A stretch of DNA of 64,000 nt from Gilliamella apis (GCF_002142155.1 NZ_NASD01000008.1:36335-100334); one strand, 5' to 3'. Positions 19,459 to 28,458 are shown, numbered from the stretch's first letter. Made by a program: numbers and translations. Notes: generated from the letters alone by a model not told the origin.

Positions 19459-20979
19459 ATGAGCGAAGTATCTAAAGTAATCATACTTCATCCCAATGAT
19501 GATGTTGCCATAGCTCGTTTTCCTGTATCCAAAGGATACATCATTCAAGAAGCAAATGTTTCTGTACTTTCAGATATAAAAGAAGGACATAAAATAGCGC
19601 TTCACAATATCGAAAAAGATCAACCAATTAAACGTTATAATCAAATTATAGGTTATGCAATTTGTGATATTCAAGCTGGAGAACATATCCATTTACATAA
19701 TCTAAAAATGGGTGATTATGGGCACGAATATGACTTTTGTGCAGATAAACAAGAAACACCAATGGCTAGTGAAAAAAGGACTTTCATGGGCTATAAGCGT
19801 AAAAACGGCCAAATAGCAACCCGTAACTATATTGGCATACTAACATCCGTCAACTGTAGTGCAACAGTTGCACGTCGCCTTGAAGATCACTTTAAAGCTA
19901 AAGGATTAGCTGATTATCCCAATATAGATGGAATCGTAGCCCTACCTCAAAGTTTTGGTTGTGCCATGGATATGAAAGGTGATTTGATGAAGATGATGCA
20001 ACGCACAATGAGCGGTTATGCAAATCATCCTAACTTTGCCGGTATTCTAATAATTGGCCTTGGTTGTGAATCAAATCAAATCAAAGATCTTATTCAAGTG
20101 AAAGGTTTAAATGAAGGTCCTATGCTACAACATATGACTATTCAAGAAACAGGTGGATCACAAAAAACTTTCGATAAGGGCGTAACTATTATTGAAAGCA
20201 TGTTAAATGAAGCAAATCAATACACCAGAGAAGAAGTACCTGCATCAGAATTAGTTTTAGCACTTGAATGTGGTGGTTCTGATAGTTACTCAGGCATTTC
20301 TGCTAACCCTGCACTTGGCGTAGCTGTTGATTTACTCGTACAGCAAGGAGGTACAGCAATACTCGCCGAAACCCCTGAAATTTATGGTGCTGAATATATA
20401 CTTACTCGCCGAGCAACTTCCAAAGAAGTAGGTGAAAAACTAATTAATCGAATTTTATGGTGGGAGGATTATGCCAAAAGATGTCACGCAGAATTAAATA
20501 ATAATCCATCCGCAGGCAATAAAGAAGGAGGATTAACGACCATTCTTGAAAAATCACTTGGTGCGATTTGTAAAGCAGGAAGTACTAATCTTATTGATGT
20601 ATATGAATATGCAGAACCAGTAACCGCAAAAGGATTGGTATTTATGGATACCCCTGGATATGACGCATTTGCATGTACAGGCCAAATTGCTGGTGGAGCC
20701 AATATTATGTGTTTTACAACAGGAAGGGGATCTGCATATGGTTCAAAACCAACCCCATGCATAAAAATCGCATCCAATAATTTTCTATGGCGTCGCCAAG
20801 AGGAAGATATGGATATTAATTGTGGTGATGTAGCTGATGGACAAGAAACATTAGAGCAAGCAGGTAAGCGAATATTTGAAACAATCTTAGCTGTTGCTTC
20901 TGGTGAAAAGACTAAAAGTGAAAAATTTGGATACGGCTCACTTGAATTCGTCCCATGGCAGCCCGGTGCAATTATGTAA
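19459..20979 (+). CDS. UxaA/GarD-family sugar-acid dehydratase
   Basis: 506 residues: an N-terminal SAF domain (about 1-95) fused to the large altronate/galactarate dehydratase domain. Family blocks: ATRNYIGILTSVNCSA, GLGCESNQI, LALECGGSDSYSGISANPALG, SAGNKEGGLTTILEKSLG and MCFTTGRGSAYG. It would dehydrate an aldonate or aldarate to a 2-keto-3-deoxy acid for the preceding aldolase. The MDTPGYDAFACTGQIAGGAN block matches neither UxaA nor GarD closely, so the substrate is open; the sulfolactate lyase SuyAB is a distant alternative. AGGAG precedes the ATG. Confidence 0.88.
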   Translation: MSEVSKVIILHPNDDVAIARFPVSKGYIIQEANVSVLSDIKEGHKIALHNIEKDQPIKRYNQIIGYAICDIQAGEHIHLHNLKMGDYGHEYDFCADKQETPMASEKRTFMGYKRKNGQIATRNYIGILTSVNCSATVARRLEDHFKAKGLADYPNIDGIVALPQSFGCAMDMKGDLMKMMQRTMSGYANHPNFAGILIIGLGCESNQIKDLIQVKGLNEGPMLQHMTIQETGGSQKTFDKGVTIIESMLNEANQYTREEVPASELVLALECGGSDSYSGISANPALGVAVDLLVQQGGTAILAETPEIYGAEYILTRRATSKEVGEKLINRILWWEDYAKRCHAELNNNPSAGNKEGGLTTILEKSLGAICKAGSTNLIDVYEYAEPVTAKGLVFMDTPGYDAFACTGQIAGGANIMCFTTGRGSAYGSKPTPCIKIASNNFLWRRQEEDMDINCGDVADGQETLEQAGKRIFETILAVASGEKTKSEKFGYGSLEFVPWQPGAIM

Positions 20980-21024
20980 TATTTTGTTTTAAATCTTAAT
21001 TATATTACAAATAAGGAGAAAACT

Positions 21025-22323
21025 ATGTCATTTGTTGATGAATTACTTAATGATGTAAAAATACCTAGGATGGTAAGAGTTAAGCAACACTTTGAGTCAC
21101 CCAATGAAATTCAAGATATTGATGCTAAAGTTCACGCTGAATTTTCGAAGCCAGAAATCAAAAATTTAATAAAAAAAGACATGTCCATTGCAGTTGGTCT
21201 CGGTAGTAGAGGTATTGCCAAAATACACTTAATTGCAAGAGCGGTGATTAATGAGTTAAAAGCACTAGGAGCTAAACCTTATGGTGTTCCAGCTATGGGT
21301 AGTCATGGAGGAGCTACTGCTGAAGGACAAATTCATGTTCTAGAAAAATTAGGCATGACAGAAGAATTTTTAGGATGTGAAATTCGCTCTTCAATGGAAA
21401 CAATAAAAGTTGGACAGTTACCTAATGGGCTTGAAGTATTAATGGATAAAAATGCCATGCAAGCTGATGGTATTATTTGTATTAATCGCATAAAAGCACA
21501 TAACGCATTTACTGCACCAATTGAAAGTGGAATTATAAAAATGCTTTCAATTGGTTTTGCTAAACAAAAAGGTGCGGATTCTTGCCATACTTATGGATTT
21601 GGTTGTATGGCAAATAATATTGTCGAGATGGCAAAAGTAAAAATAGCCAATACACCTTTCTTATTCGGAATCGGAACAATTGAAAACGCCTATGATCAAG
21701 TCGTTGATATCGAAGCTATTCCTGCCAATAAACTTGAAGAACGTGAAAAAATATTGTTATCAAAATCTAAAAGCTATTTCCCGAAAGTGATGTTTGATAA
21801 TGTCGATGTTTGTATTGTTGATCTAATGGGAAAAATTTATTCTGGTGGAGGCATGGATTGTCATGTAACAGGCAGAGCTTGTACACCATTTATGCAACCG
21901 ATTGCCACAATCCGTCCTGACCGAATAGTAGTTTTAGATCTACATGAAAAAAGTGGCGGAAATGCTACCGGAATGGGATTTGCGGATTTTTCAACTCAAC
22001 GTTTGTTAGATAAAGTAGATTTTCCTGAAACTTATCCAAATGTACTAACCTCTCGATTAAGCCAAGACGGCTATGTACCAGTAATATTAGCTAATGATAA
22101 ACAAGCCATGCAAGCAGCTATTAAGACATGCATTATTTTAGATGGACGAAAAGAAGCACGCATTATCAGAATAGCTAATACATTACATATTGATGAGTTT
22201 TATATTTCAGAAAATATGCTTGAAGATGCAAAGTCAAATCCACAAATCGAGATTCTAACTAAACCTGAATACATATCTTTCGATGACAATAACAATGTAA
22301 CTGATATAGGTATTGGCATGTAA
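21025..22323 (+). CDS. Divergent LarA-superfamily nickel-pincer racemase/epimerase homologue
   Basis: 432 residues, about the length of lactate racemase LarA (424). By eye, Lys172 (IIKMLSIG) and His188 (ADSCHTY) have the 16-residue spacing of LarA Lys184 and His200, the cofactor-linking lysine and nickel ligand. His159 (IKAHNAF) and His94 (GSHGGAT) fit the two catalytic histidines, and Arg62 (GSRGI) the DxTR arginine, but the Asp of DxTR is absent. Known superfamily members racemise 2-hydroxy acids or epimerise D-gluconate at C2. Lying between a dehydratase and a transporter gene, and near larCEB, it is best read as an aldonate C2-epimerase. AAGGAG precedes the ATG. Confidence 0.8.
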   Translation: MSFVDELLNDVKIPRMVRVKQHFESPNEIQDIDAKVHAEFSKPEIKNLIKKDMSIAVGLGSRGIAKIHLIARAVINELKALGAKPYGVPAMGSHGGATAEGQIHVLEKLGMTEEFLGCEIRSSMETIKVGQLPNGLEVLMDKNAMQADGIICINRIKAHNAFTAPIESGIIKMLSIGFAKQKGADSCHTYGFGCMANNIVEMAKVKIANTPFLFGIGTIENAYDQVVDIEAIPANKLEEREKILLSKSKSYFPKVMFDNVDVCIVDLMGKIYSGGGMDCHVTGRACTPFMQPIATIRPDRIVVLDLHEKSGGNATGMGFADFSTQRLLDKVDFPETYPNVLTSRLSQDGYVPVILANDKQAMQAAIKTCIILDGRKEARIIRIANTLHIDEFYISENMLEDAKSNPQIEILTKPEYISFDDNNNVTDIGIGM

Positions 22324-22398
22324 ATATGTGATTAATAATAGCTAAGAATTATTAAAAATTTAAATTATAGTCTTCAATTGAAGGCTAGGGAGTTCTCT

Positions 22399-23676
22399 AT
22401 GAGTAATATTAACTTATTATCGGTAATAAAAAAAACAAAAATTCGATTAATTCCATTTATGTTAATACTTTATGTTTTAGCATTTTTAGATCGTTCAAAT
22501 ATTGGTTTTGCCAAAGAAAGTTACCAAATTGACATTGGATTAAGTAATGAAGCTTATGCATTAGGAGCAGGATTATTTTTTGTAGTATATGCATTTTTAG
22601 GTGCACCAGCAAACTTATGTCTAAAGAAATTTGGTGCCAGAAATTGGATTGGTGTAACTACATTGGCTTGGGGTGTTTTATCAGCAGGAATGGGATTTGC
22701 TGATTCAGAAGTTAAATTCTTAACAATCAGGGTATTACTTGGTGTTACTGAAGCTGGTTTCTTTCCAGGTATGATCTATTTAACATCACAATGGTTCCCT
22801 CAAGCAAATCGTGCCGCCGTGATGGGCTTATTTTATATGGGTGCGCCATTAGCTATGGCATTCGGTTCACCGCTTTCTGGTGCTCTTTTAGAACTTCATG
22901 GATTTTTAAACCATCCGGGATGGTTTTGGATGTTTATAATTGAAGGTGCACTTGCAATTATTGCAGGTATTTGGACATTCTTCTATTTAGATGATACCCC
23001 TGAAACAGCAAGATTCTTATCTGCCGAAGAAAAACAATTGCTGGCAAATCAAATGCAATCAGAAGAAAACAACAAAAAAGCAGCTTCAGCTAAACTTATG
23101 GATGCCTTAAAAAATCCAAGAATATGGCACTTTGCTATTATTTATGGCTGCATTCAATGTGGTGTATATGGTCTTATCTTCTTTTTACCAAGCCAAGTTG
23201 CTAGCATTATGGGAAGTAAAGTTAACTTCATGACATCTTTAGTTACAACATTACCATGGTTATGCGCATTATTAGGTACATTTTTTATACCTAGATATTC
23301 AGATAAAGTTCAAGAAAGACGTAATACCTGTGCAACAACATTATTAGTCGGTGGACTGGCATTGGGATTATCGGCTTATGTTGGAGCTGTACCTGCTATT
23401 ATTGCGCTATGTATCGCGGGTACTGCTTATTTCGCCTGCCAACCTATTTTCTGGATTATGCCTTCATCAATTTTAACTGGTAATGCTCTAGCTGCAGGTA
23501 TTGGTTTTGTTAATATGTTTGGTGCATTATTTAGTTTTGGCGCACCTATTTTAAGGCAACATTCTGAAAATATCGTCGGTACTCCTGCTGCCGGTTTATT
23601 ATCAATTGGCATTGTGGTAATAATTGGTTCTATCCTTATTTTTGTGCTACCAAAAAATGTGGGTACAAATGATTAG
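22399..23676 (+). CDS. MFS sugar-acid:proton symporter (ACS family), RhmT-like
   Basis: 425-residue, twelve-segment transporter of the anion:cation symporter family. Blocks VLAFLDRSNIGFAKESYQI, SNEAYALGAGLFFVVYAFLG, TEAGFFPGMIYLTSQWFPQ, GLFYMGAPLAMAFGSPLSGALLE and FYLDDTPETARFLS closely resemble the E. coli L-rhamnonate transporter RhmT (YfaV) as I recall it. The start at 22399 has AGGGAG 6 bases upstream and matches the family N-terminus; the frame to 22378 adds seven residues. A 12-bp palindrome CTTCAATTGAAG (22372-22383) precedes it. It is followed by a 127-bp gap before larC. Confidence 0.87.
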   Translation: MSNINLLSVIKKTKIRLIPFMLILYVLAFLDRSNIGFAKESYQIDIGLSNEAYALGAGLFFVVYAFLGAPANLCLKKFGARNWIGVTTLAWGVLSAGMGFADSEVKFLTIRVLLGVTEAGFFPGMIYLTSQWFPQANRAAVMGLFYMGAPLAMAFGSPLSGALLELHGFLNHPGWFWMFIIEGALAIIAGIWTFFYLDDTPETARFLSAEEKQLLANQMQSEENNKKAASAKLMDALKNPRIWHFAIIYGCIQCGVYGLIFFLPSQVASIMGSKVNFMTSLVTTLPWLCALLGTFFIPRYSDKVQERRNTCATTLLVGGLALGLSAYVGAVPAIIALCIAGTAYFACQPIFWIMPSSILTGNALAAGIGFVNMFGALFSFGAPILRQHSENIVGTPAAGLLSIGIVVIIGSILIFVLPKNVGTND

Positions 23677-23737
23677 GTTATAACAGAAAAATAACCAATA
23701 AATTAAGTAATATACAGATTAAATAACTAGTATAACG

Positions 23738-23777
23738 AATACAATGTATTTAGAATAAATTTTAAGTACATTGTATT
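23738..23777. promoter_or_regulatory. Paired palindromic sites upstream of larC
   Basis: AATACAATGTA (23738-23748) and its exact complement TACATTGTATT (23767-23777) are separated by 18 bp. Each arm contains the self-palindrome TACA-W-TGTA. The pair ends 26 bp before the larC start codon. It could be a two-site operator or an mRNA hairpin; the binding protein is unknown. Confidence 0.55.
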
Positions 23778-23803
23778 TTAGGAAAATTTTAAAAGGTTAA
23801 ATA

Positions 23804-25105
23804 ATGCATATTCATCTGGACATCGTTGGAGGAATAGCTGGAGATATGTTCTGTTCAGCAATGCTAGATGCATTTCCTGAACTAGAATCCCCATTACGGG
23901 CATTTTTATCTCCTTTAGCTATTTTTAGATCATATCAATTAGAAATCAAAACAACACGACAAAAAGAGATTGTAGGTAAACAGTTTGTTGTTTTAAAAAA
24001 TAATCAGGCAATTGATGATTCTCAACATCTGATATTAAAACCTTTAAAAACACAAGCTCACTTTGTAGCTAAAAATACACAAACAAATAATCATGAACAC
24101 TATGCATGGCAAGATATATTAGTGAAGTTAAATCAAATTAAAGCACATGATAAAACTTACCAATGTGCAAAAGAGATTTATATGATTCTTGCTCAAGCTG
24201 AGAGCGAAATACACGGCATTGATTTACAAAATATAGCTCTACATGAAGTAGGTGCCGACGATGCCATAATCGATATAATTACAGCTGCATTTCTAATCAC
24301 CCATAGCAATGTATCAAGTTGGTCTTGTTCTGCACTACCTTGGGGACAAGGTTCGATAAAATGTGCACATGGAACCTTACCCGTTCCGGCGCCAGCTATA
24401 TTAAAGATACTAACAAATTTTCAATGGATTCATGATGATGAAATTGGTGAACGCATCACTCCAACAGGAGCTGCCATTCTTGCTTGGCTAATGAAGCACA
24501 ATTCAAGCTTCTTAAATGGTTCATTTGTTAAAAGTGGTTATGGTTGCGGACAGCGAACTTTTAAACAAAAACCAAATATTTTAAGAGCCAATGTTTTTAC
24601 AACACAATCACAAGCTAATTTAGAACAAGATAGTATTTTTATTATTCAATGTGATATTGATGATATGACATCTGAAAGCCTTGCAATAGCAGAAGATAAA
24701 TTAAGAATATTATCTGGTGTTATTGATTTAGTTAGTCTACAAATAAAAGGCAAGAAAGGACGTTGGATGAACCGAATAGAGATATTATGTTTATCAGAAC
24801 AATTGACCAATATCTGCCATCAATTATTTACAGAAACCAGTACATTAGGTGTTAGATATTGGCCGATTAATCGTTTCAAACTTTCAAGAGAGCATATCAC
24901 GTTAAATATAGACCAACAACAATGGCCAGTGAAAGTCGCTACTCGCCCTAATCATAATTACACAGCGAAATTAGAATCTGACAAATTAAAATTAATAGAT
25001 AAATCATATGCTGAATGCCAAATAATCAAATATAAAATTGAGCAAACAGCCTTAAAAAATCTTAGTCAAAAATTAAATGATCATGAAAAGGATATCAAAT
25101 CATGA
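23804..25105 (+). CDS. larC: Nickel-pincer cofactor biosynthesis protein LarC (single ORF)
   Basis: Inserts nickel into the pyridinium thiocarboxylate mononucleotide cofactor in a CTP-dependent step. 433 residues. The N-terminus LDIVGGIAGDMFCSAMLDAF, LHEVGADDAIIDII, the Pro-rich GTLPVPAPAILKIL, ITPTGAAILAW, GYGCGQRTF and CDIDDMTSESLAIAEDKL are LarC signatures. In Lactiplantibacillus plantarum the protein is made from larC1/larC2 by programmed frameshifting; here it is one continuous frame. AAAGG precedes the ATG. The last four bases (ATGA) overlap larE. Confidence 0.93.
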   Translation: MHIHLDIVGGIAGDMFCSAMLDAFPELESPLRAFLSPLAIFRSYQLEIKTTRQKEIVGKQFVVLKNNQAIDDSQHLILKPLKTQAHFVAKNTQTNNHEHYAWQDILVKLNQIKAHDKTYQCAKEIYMILAQAESEIHGIDLQNIALHEVGADDAIIDIITAAFLITHSNVSSWSCSALPWGQGSIKCAHGTLPVPAPAILKILTNFQWIHDDEIGERITPTGAAILAWLMKHNSSFLNGSFVKSGYGCGQRTFKQKPNILRANVFTTQSQANLEQDSIFIIQCDIDDMTSESLAIAEDKLRILSGVIDLVSLQIKGKKGRWMNRIEILCLSEQLTNICHQLFTETSTLGVRYWPINRFKLSREHITLNIDQQQWPVKVATRPNHNYTAKLESDKLKLIDKSYAECQIIKYKIEQTALKNLSQKLNDHEKDIKS

Positions 25106-25923
25106 CAACTTTAGATATTGAATCAACCGTTTTATCACTAACAAAGTGGTTTCAAACAATCAAAACATGCACAATTGCGACAAGTGGTGGCATTGATAGT
25201 ATGTTACTTGCTTATATAGCCAATAAGACTATAGGAAAAGAAGCTCTAATTGCTCATTCAACGTCAGTTTCTGTTCCTATTTTAGATGCTAATCGTATCC
25301 GAGATTATGCTAACAAATATTGTTGGCATGTAGAATTTATTGATACTGGAGAATTAAATAATGAATCTTATAGAAATAATCCCGTCAATCGCTGTTATTA
25401 CTGTAAAAGCTGTCTATTTGAAAAATTGAAAAAACTAAACCATGGAGTTTTGATAACCGGAACAAATCTAGATGATTTAGGTGATTATCGACCAGGACTA
25501 ATAGCAGCAAAAGAACAAAATGTAAGACAACCCTATGTTGAACTAAACATTGATAAAGCAATGATAAGGAAAATAGCTAATTATTTTCAACTTCATGATT
25601 TAAAAGATATTCCAGCATCACCTTGTTTATCAAGTCGTATTGAAACAGGTGTTAAAATTGATATTAATCATCTACAAACAATTGATAAAATAGAAAATAT
25701 TATTCGTTTAGAATTAAAAGTATCTTTGGTTAGATTTAGGATACGCAATGATAAAGTCGTACTTGAATTAGAACCTCATATTGTTGAACAGTTAACAAAT
25801 TCTCAAAGAGATCTCATTATCAATAAAATAAAAATTATCATTACTCCACTAGCTATTCCACATGATATCCAGATATCAACTTATGAAAAAGGAAGTGCGT
25901 TTATTGGCGTTAAAAATAATTGA
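25102..25923 (+). CDS. larE: LarE, ATP-dependent sacrificial sulfur transferase
   Basis: Adenylates the dicarboxylated nicotinate mononucleotide and inserts sulfur to make the cofactor thiocarboxylates. 273 residues. PP-loop SGGIDS at 28-33. Cys175 in ASPCLSSR corresponds to the sacrificial Cys176 of L. plantarum LarE. A cluster Cys98/Cys101/Cys104 (RCYYCKSC) is also present; some LarE proteins use cysteines to hold an iron-sulfur cluster, so the sacrificial mechanism is not certain here. The start overlaps the larC stop by 4 bp with AAGGAT upstream, indicating translational coupling. Confidence 0.93.
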   Translation: MTTLDIESTVLSLTKWFQTIKTCTIATSGGIDSMLLAYIANKTIGKEALIAHSTSVSVPILDANRIRDYANKYCWHVEFIDTGELNNESYRNNPVNRCYYCKSCLFEKLKKLNHGVLITGTNLDDLGDYRPGLIAAKEQNVRQPYVELNIDKAMIRKIANYFQLHDLKDIPASPCLSSRIETGVKIDINHLQTIDKIENIIRLELKVSLVRFRIRNDKVVLELEPHIVEQLTNSQRDLIINKIKIIITPLAIPHDIQISTYEKGSAFIGVKNN

Positions 25924-25947
25924 TTATATTTCAAAGGAGCAATAAAA

Positions 25948-26625
25948 ATGAAATCCTCTGATATTATTATGGATTTTGAACGGAGCCAAAGATGTGGTAT
26001 TTCAGAAGCCGTGTTTAGCCAATATAAAACAGTTACACAACTTGAAAAGATCTTATCTATTGCTGAACAAAACCAAACATCACTACTATTCACTCATTTA
26101 TCTTATGAAAAATATAATAATTTAAATAACTATTGGCAAAAACAAATCAAGTATCATGAAATTAGTCAATGCGCTATATTTGCTAAACGAGAATCAGTCA
26201 ATGAAAAAGAACAAACTCATATAGCTATCGTCTCTGCTGGTTCGTCTGATGCTTCAGTGTGTGAAGAAACACTAATTACCTTAAATTACCATGGCATAAA
26301 AGCAGATTTATATCAGGATATAGGTGTTGCAGGATTATGGCGTCTACAACAACAACTTCCTAACTTGCAAAAATACAGCATTATTATTGCTATTGCAGGT
26401 ATGGAAGCGGCATTACCTACTGTTTTAGCTGGCCTTATTGATACTCCTATTATTGCTGTACCTACATCAGTTGGCTATGGCGTAGCTACTGGAGGTCATG
26501 TTGCTCTCAATGCCTGCTTATCAAGTTGCACAGGAGGAATCATGACAATGAATATTGATAATGGTTATGGGGCTGCGTGTGCTGCAATAAAAATTTATAA
26601 AAAAATAATTAAAAATGTAAAATAA
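25948..26625 (+). CDS. larB: LarB, nicotinate adenine dinucleotide carboxylase/hydrolase
   Basis: First enzyme of nickel-pincer cofactor synthesis: it carboxylates the pyridinium ring of NaAD and hydrolyses the dinucleotide. 225 residues. N-terminal ERSQRCGISEAVFSQYKT matches the LarB lead, then the PurE-like domain with AIVSAGSSDASVCEETL, DIGVAGLWRL, AIAGMEAALPTVLAGLI and PTSVGYG. AAGGAG precedes the ATG, 24 bp after larE. Gene order larC-larE-larB differs from L. plantarum larABCDE, and no larD (aquaglyceroporin) is present. Confidence 0.93.
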   Translation: MKSSDIIMDFERSQRCGISEAVFSQYKTVTQLEKILSIAEQNQTSLLFTHLSYEKYNNLNNYWQKQIKYHEISQCAIFAKRESVNEKEQTHIAIVSAGSSDASVCEETLITLNYHGIKADLYQDIGVAGLWRLQQQLPNLQKYSIIIAIAGMEAALPTVLAGLIDTPIIAVPTSVGYGVATGGHVALNACLSSCTGGIMTMNIDNGYGAACAAIKIYKKIIKNVK

Positions 26626-26641
26626 AAAGCGAGAAGAATAA

Positions 26642-27418
26642 GTGATATTAGCAAATAATATTGATGATAATATTTTGAGAGATCTTATTATCTATTGGGC
26701 AAGCCGAGCAAAAGAGTACAGCCAAACTAATCAAGATGAACTGGCTACTGAAAAAAAAATTATCTGGCAAGAGTTAATTTTGCGTCATGCTCCGCAAAAA
26801 GAGAAATTACGCGTATTGGATATAGGTACTGGTCCCGGTTTTTTAGCTATCACGTTAGCGTTAGCCGGACATGAGGTAACTGCTGTAGATGCTACTGAAG
26901 AAATGATAAATCAAGCAAAAAACAATGCAATACAATACCAAGTAAAGGTTAATTTTGTTTTATCAGATGTTCATTGCTTACCATTCCAAGACAATAGTTT
27001 TGATTTAATTATATTGCGTAATGTAACGTGGAATTTGAGTAATCCAACTTTAGCATATCAAGAATGGTTTAGAGTGTTAAATACTAAAGGTAAATTACTT
27101 AATTTTGATGCCAATTGGTATCTATTTCTTTTTAATAAAAATCTTTATTCACAATATATGCAAGATAGACAAAATACCATGGAATATGGCATTGAGGATC
27201 ATTATCGACAAACCGATACACTAGAGATGGAACGAATAGCGAAATTACTACCATTAAGTAAGGAAATTAGACCTGAATGGGATAGGAGTATTTTACAATC
27301 AATTGGTTATAAAAATATTCGTATTGAAAACGATATATCAAAAGTTGTTTGGGATGAAATTGAACAAATTAATTACCATTCAACTCCAATGTTCTTAATA
27401 GTAGCCGAAAAGGAATAA
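26642..27418 (+). CDS. Class I SAM-dependent methyltransferase at the end of the lar operon
   Basis: 258 residues starting with GTG; a GAGAAG Shine-Dalgarno lies about 5 bases upstream and no in-frame ATG nearby fits better. SAM-binding motif I is VLDIGTGPGFLA (about residue 59), then AVDATEEM, LSDVHCLPFQDNSFDLII and RNVTWNLSNP. The NFDANWYLFLF block after motif III resembles methyltransferases I recall near metal-uptake genes, which is only suggestive. It is 16 bp after larB, so probably co-transcribed. A metallophore or cofactor role is inference; no function is established. Confidence 0.75.
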   Translation: MILANNIDDNILRDLIIYWASRAKEYSQTNQDELATEKKIIWQELILRHAPQKEKLRVLDIGTGPGFLAITLALAGHEVTAVDATEEMINQAKNNAIQYQVKVNFVLSDVHCLPFQDNSFDLIILRNVTWNLSNPTLAYQEWFRVLNTKGKLLNFDANWYLFLFNKNLYSQYMQDRQNTMEYGIEDHYRQTDTLEMERIAKLLPLSKEIRPEWDRSILQSIGYKNIRIENDISKVVWDEIEQINYHSTPMFLIVAEKE

Positions 27419-27447
27419 AATAGTTTTCCCATAAAATCTAGTCATTA

Positions 27448-27479
27448 CTAAATTTGACCAAGAAAATGGTCAAATTTAG
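27448..27479. terminator. Terminator between the lar operon and metA
   Basis: CTAAATTTGACCA-AGAAAA-TGGTCAAATTTAG is a perfect 13-bp stem between convergent genes, followed by an AT-rich tail. Confidence 0.7.
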
Positions 27480-27525
27480 ATTAATTATTTATATTACAAC
27501 GTAAAATAACTGATATATATAATTT

Positions 27526-28458
27526 TTAATCATCAATCGTCAAATTACGAGTCGTTAAATCAAATGGCGTTAATTGATAAACGTAATAGTTGAGCCAATT
27601 ACTAAATAGTAAATAAGCATGACTTCGCCATGTTGCTTTCGGAGTTAAATTAGGATTATTTTCTGGGAAATAATTAAAAGGGATTTCAGGGTTTATACCT
27701 GCTTTCAAGTCACGATAATACTCATTAGCCAAAGTAAATGAATCATATTCTGGATGCCCAGTAACAAACGCCATTCGTTTATCAGCGGTTGCCATTAAGT
27801 ATGGGCCAGTTATATCTGATTCAGCTAAAATATTTAAATCGGTATAGTTTTTAATTTTATCAATTGGAAAATCAGCATTACGAGAGTGTGGAGCTAAAAA
27901 CGTATCATCAAAGCCTCGGGTTAAAATAGCATTTGGCTGCAAGATTTGGTGTTGATAAACACCGGATAACTTTTGTGAACGAGTGAATTTAGGTAAATCA
28001 TATAAAACATTTAATGCTGCTTGCACCCCCCAACAAACAAACATGGTTGAGGTTACATGATCTTTCGCCCAAGTAATAATTTCAGCTAACTTAGGCCAAT
28101 ACACAACATCTGAAAAAGCGACTTTACCTAATGGCGCTCCAGTAATAATAAGTCCATCAAAATTCTGTTCACGAATATCATCAAAATCACAATAAAAGCT
28201 ATTCAAATGTTCTATTGGCGTATTTTTGGATTCACGTTGATCTATTCTTAATAACTGAATATTCACCTGTAAAGATGAGTTAGAAAGTAACCGCAAAAAT
28301 TGATTTTCAGTCTCTATTTTTTTCGGCATCAAATTTAAGAAAAGAAGCTTAAGTGGGCGAATTTCTTGAGTATTAGCACGCGTTGAAGTCATTACAAATA
28401 CATTTTCATTACGAAGAACATCAACTGCCGGTAATGAATCAGGAATACATATAGGCAT
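27526..28458 (-). CDS. metA: Homoserine O-succinyltransferase
   Basis: First committed step of methionine synthesis. 310 residues from the ATG at 28458 ([12 protein letters not shown]), with GGAG 8 bases upstream; the longer frame to 28476 is not supported by the family. The catalytic Cys142 ([11 protein letters not shown]), His and Glu of VTGHPEYDS, and the blocks [26 protein letters not shown] and FLAPHSR are present. It may use acetyl- rather than succinyl-CoA, as some homologues do. A strong MetJ-box match lies 50 bp upstream, indicating methionine repression. Confidence 0.95.
   Translation of the reverse strand: MPICIPDSLPAVDVLRNENVFVMTSTRANTQEIRPLKLLFLNLMPKKIETENQFLRLLSNSSLQVNIQLLRIDQRESKNTPIEHLNSFYCDFDDIREQNFDGLIITGAPLGKVAFSDVVYWPKLAEIITWAKDHVTSTMFVCWGVQAALNVLYDLPKFTRSQKLSGVYQHQILQPNAILTRGFDDTFLAPHSRNADFPIDKIKNYTDLNILAESDITGPYLMATADKRMAFVTGHPEYDSFTLANEYYRDLKAGINPEIPFNYFPENNPNLTPKATWRSHAYLLFSNWLNYYVYQLTPFDLTTRNLTIDD

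Noticed and set aside
23804..25105. Programmed frameshift in larC
   Set aside because: The frame is continuous through both LarC halves.
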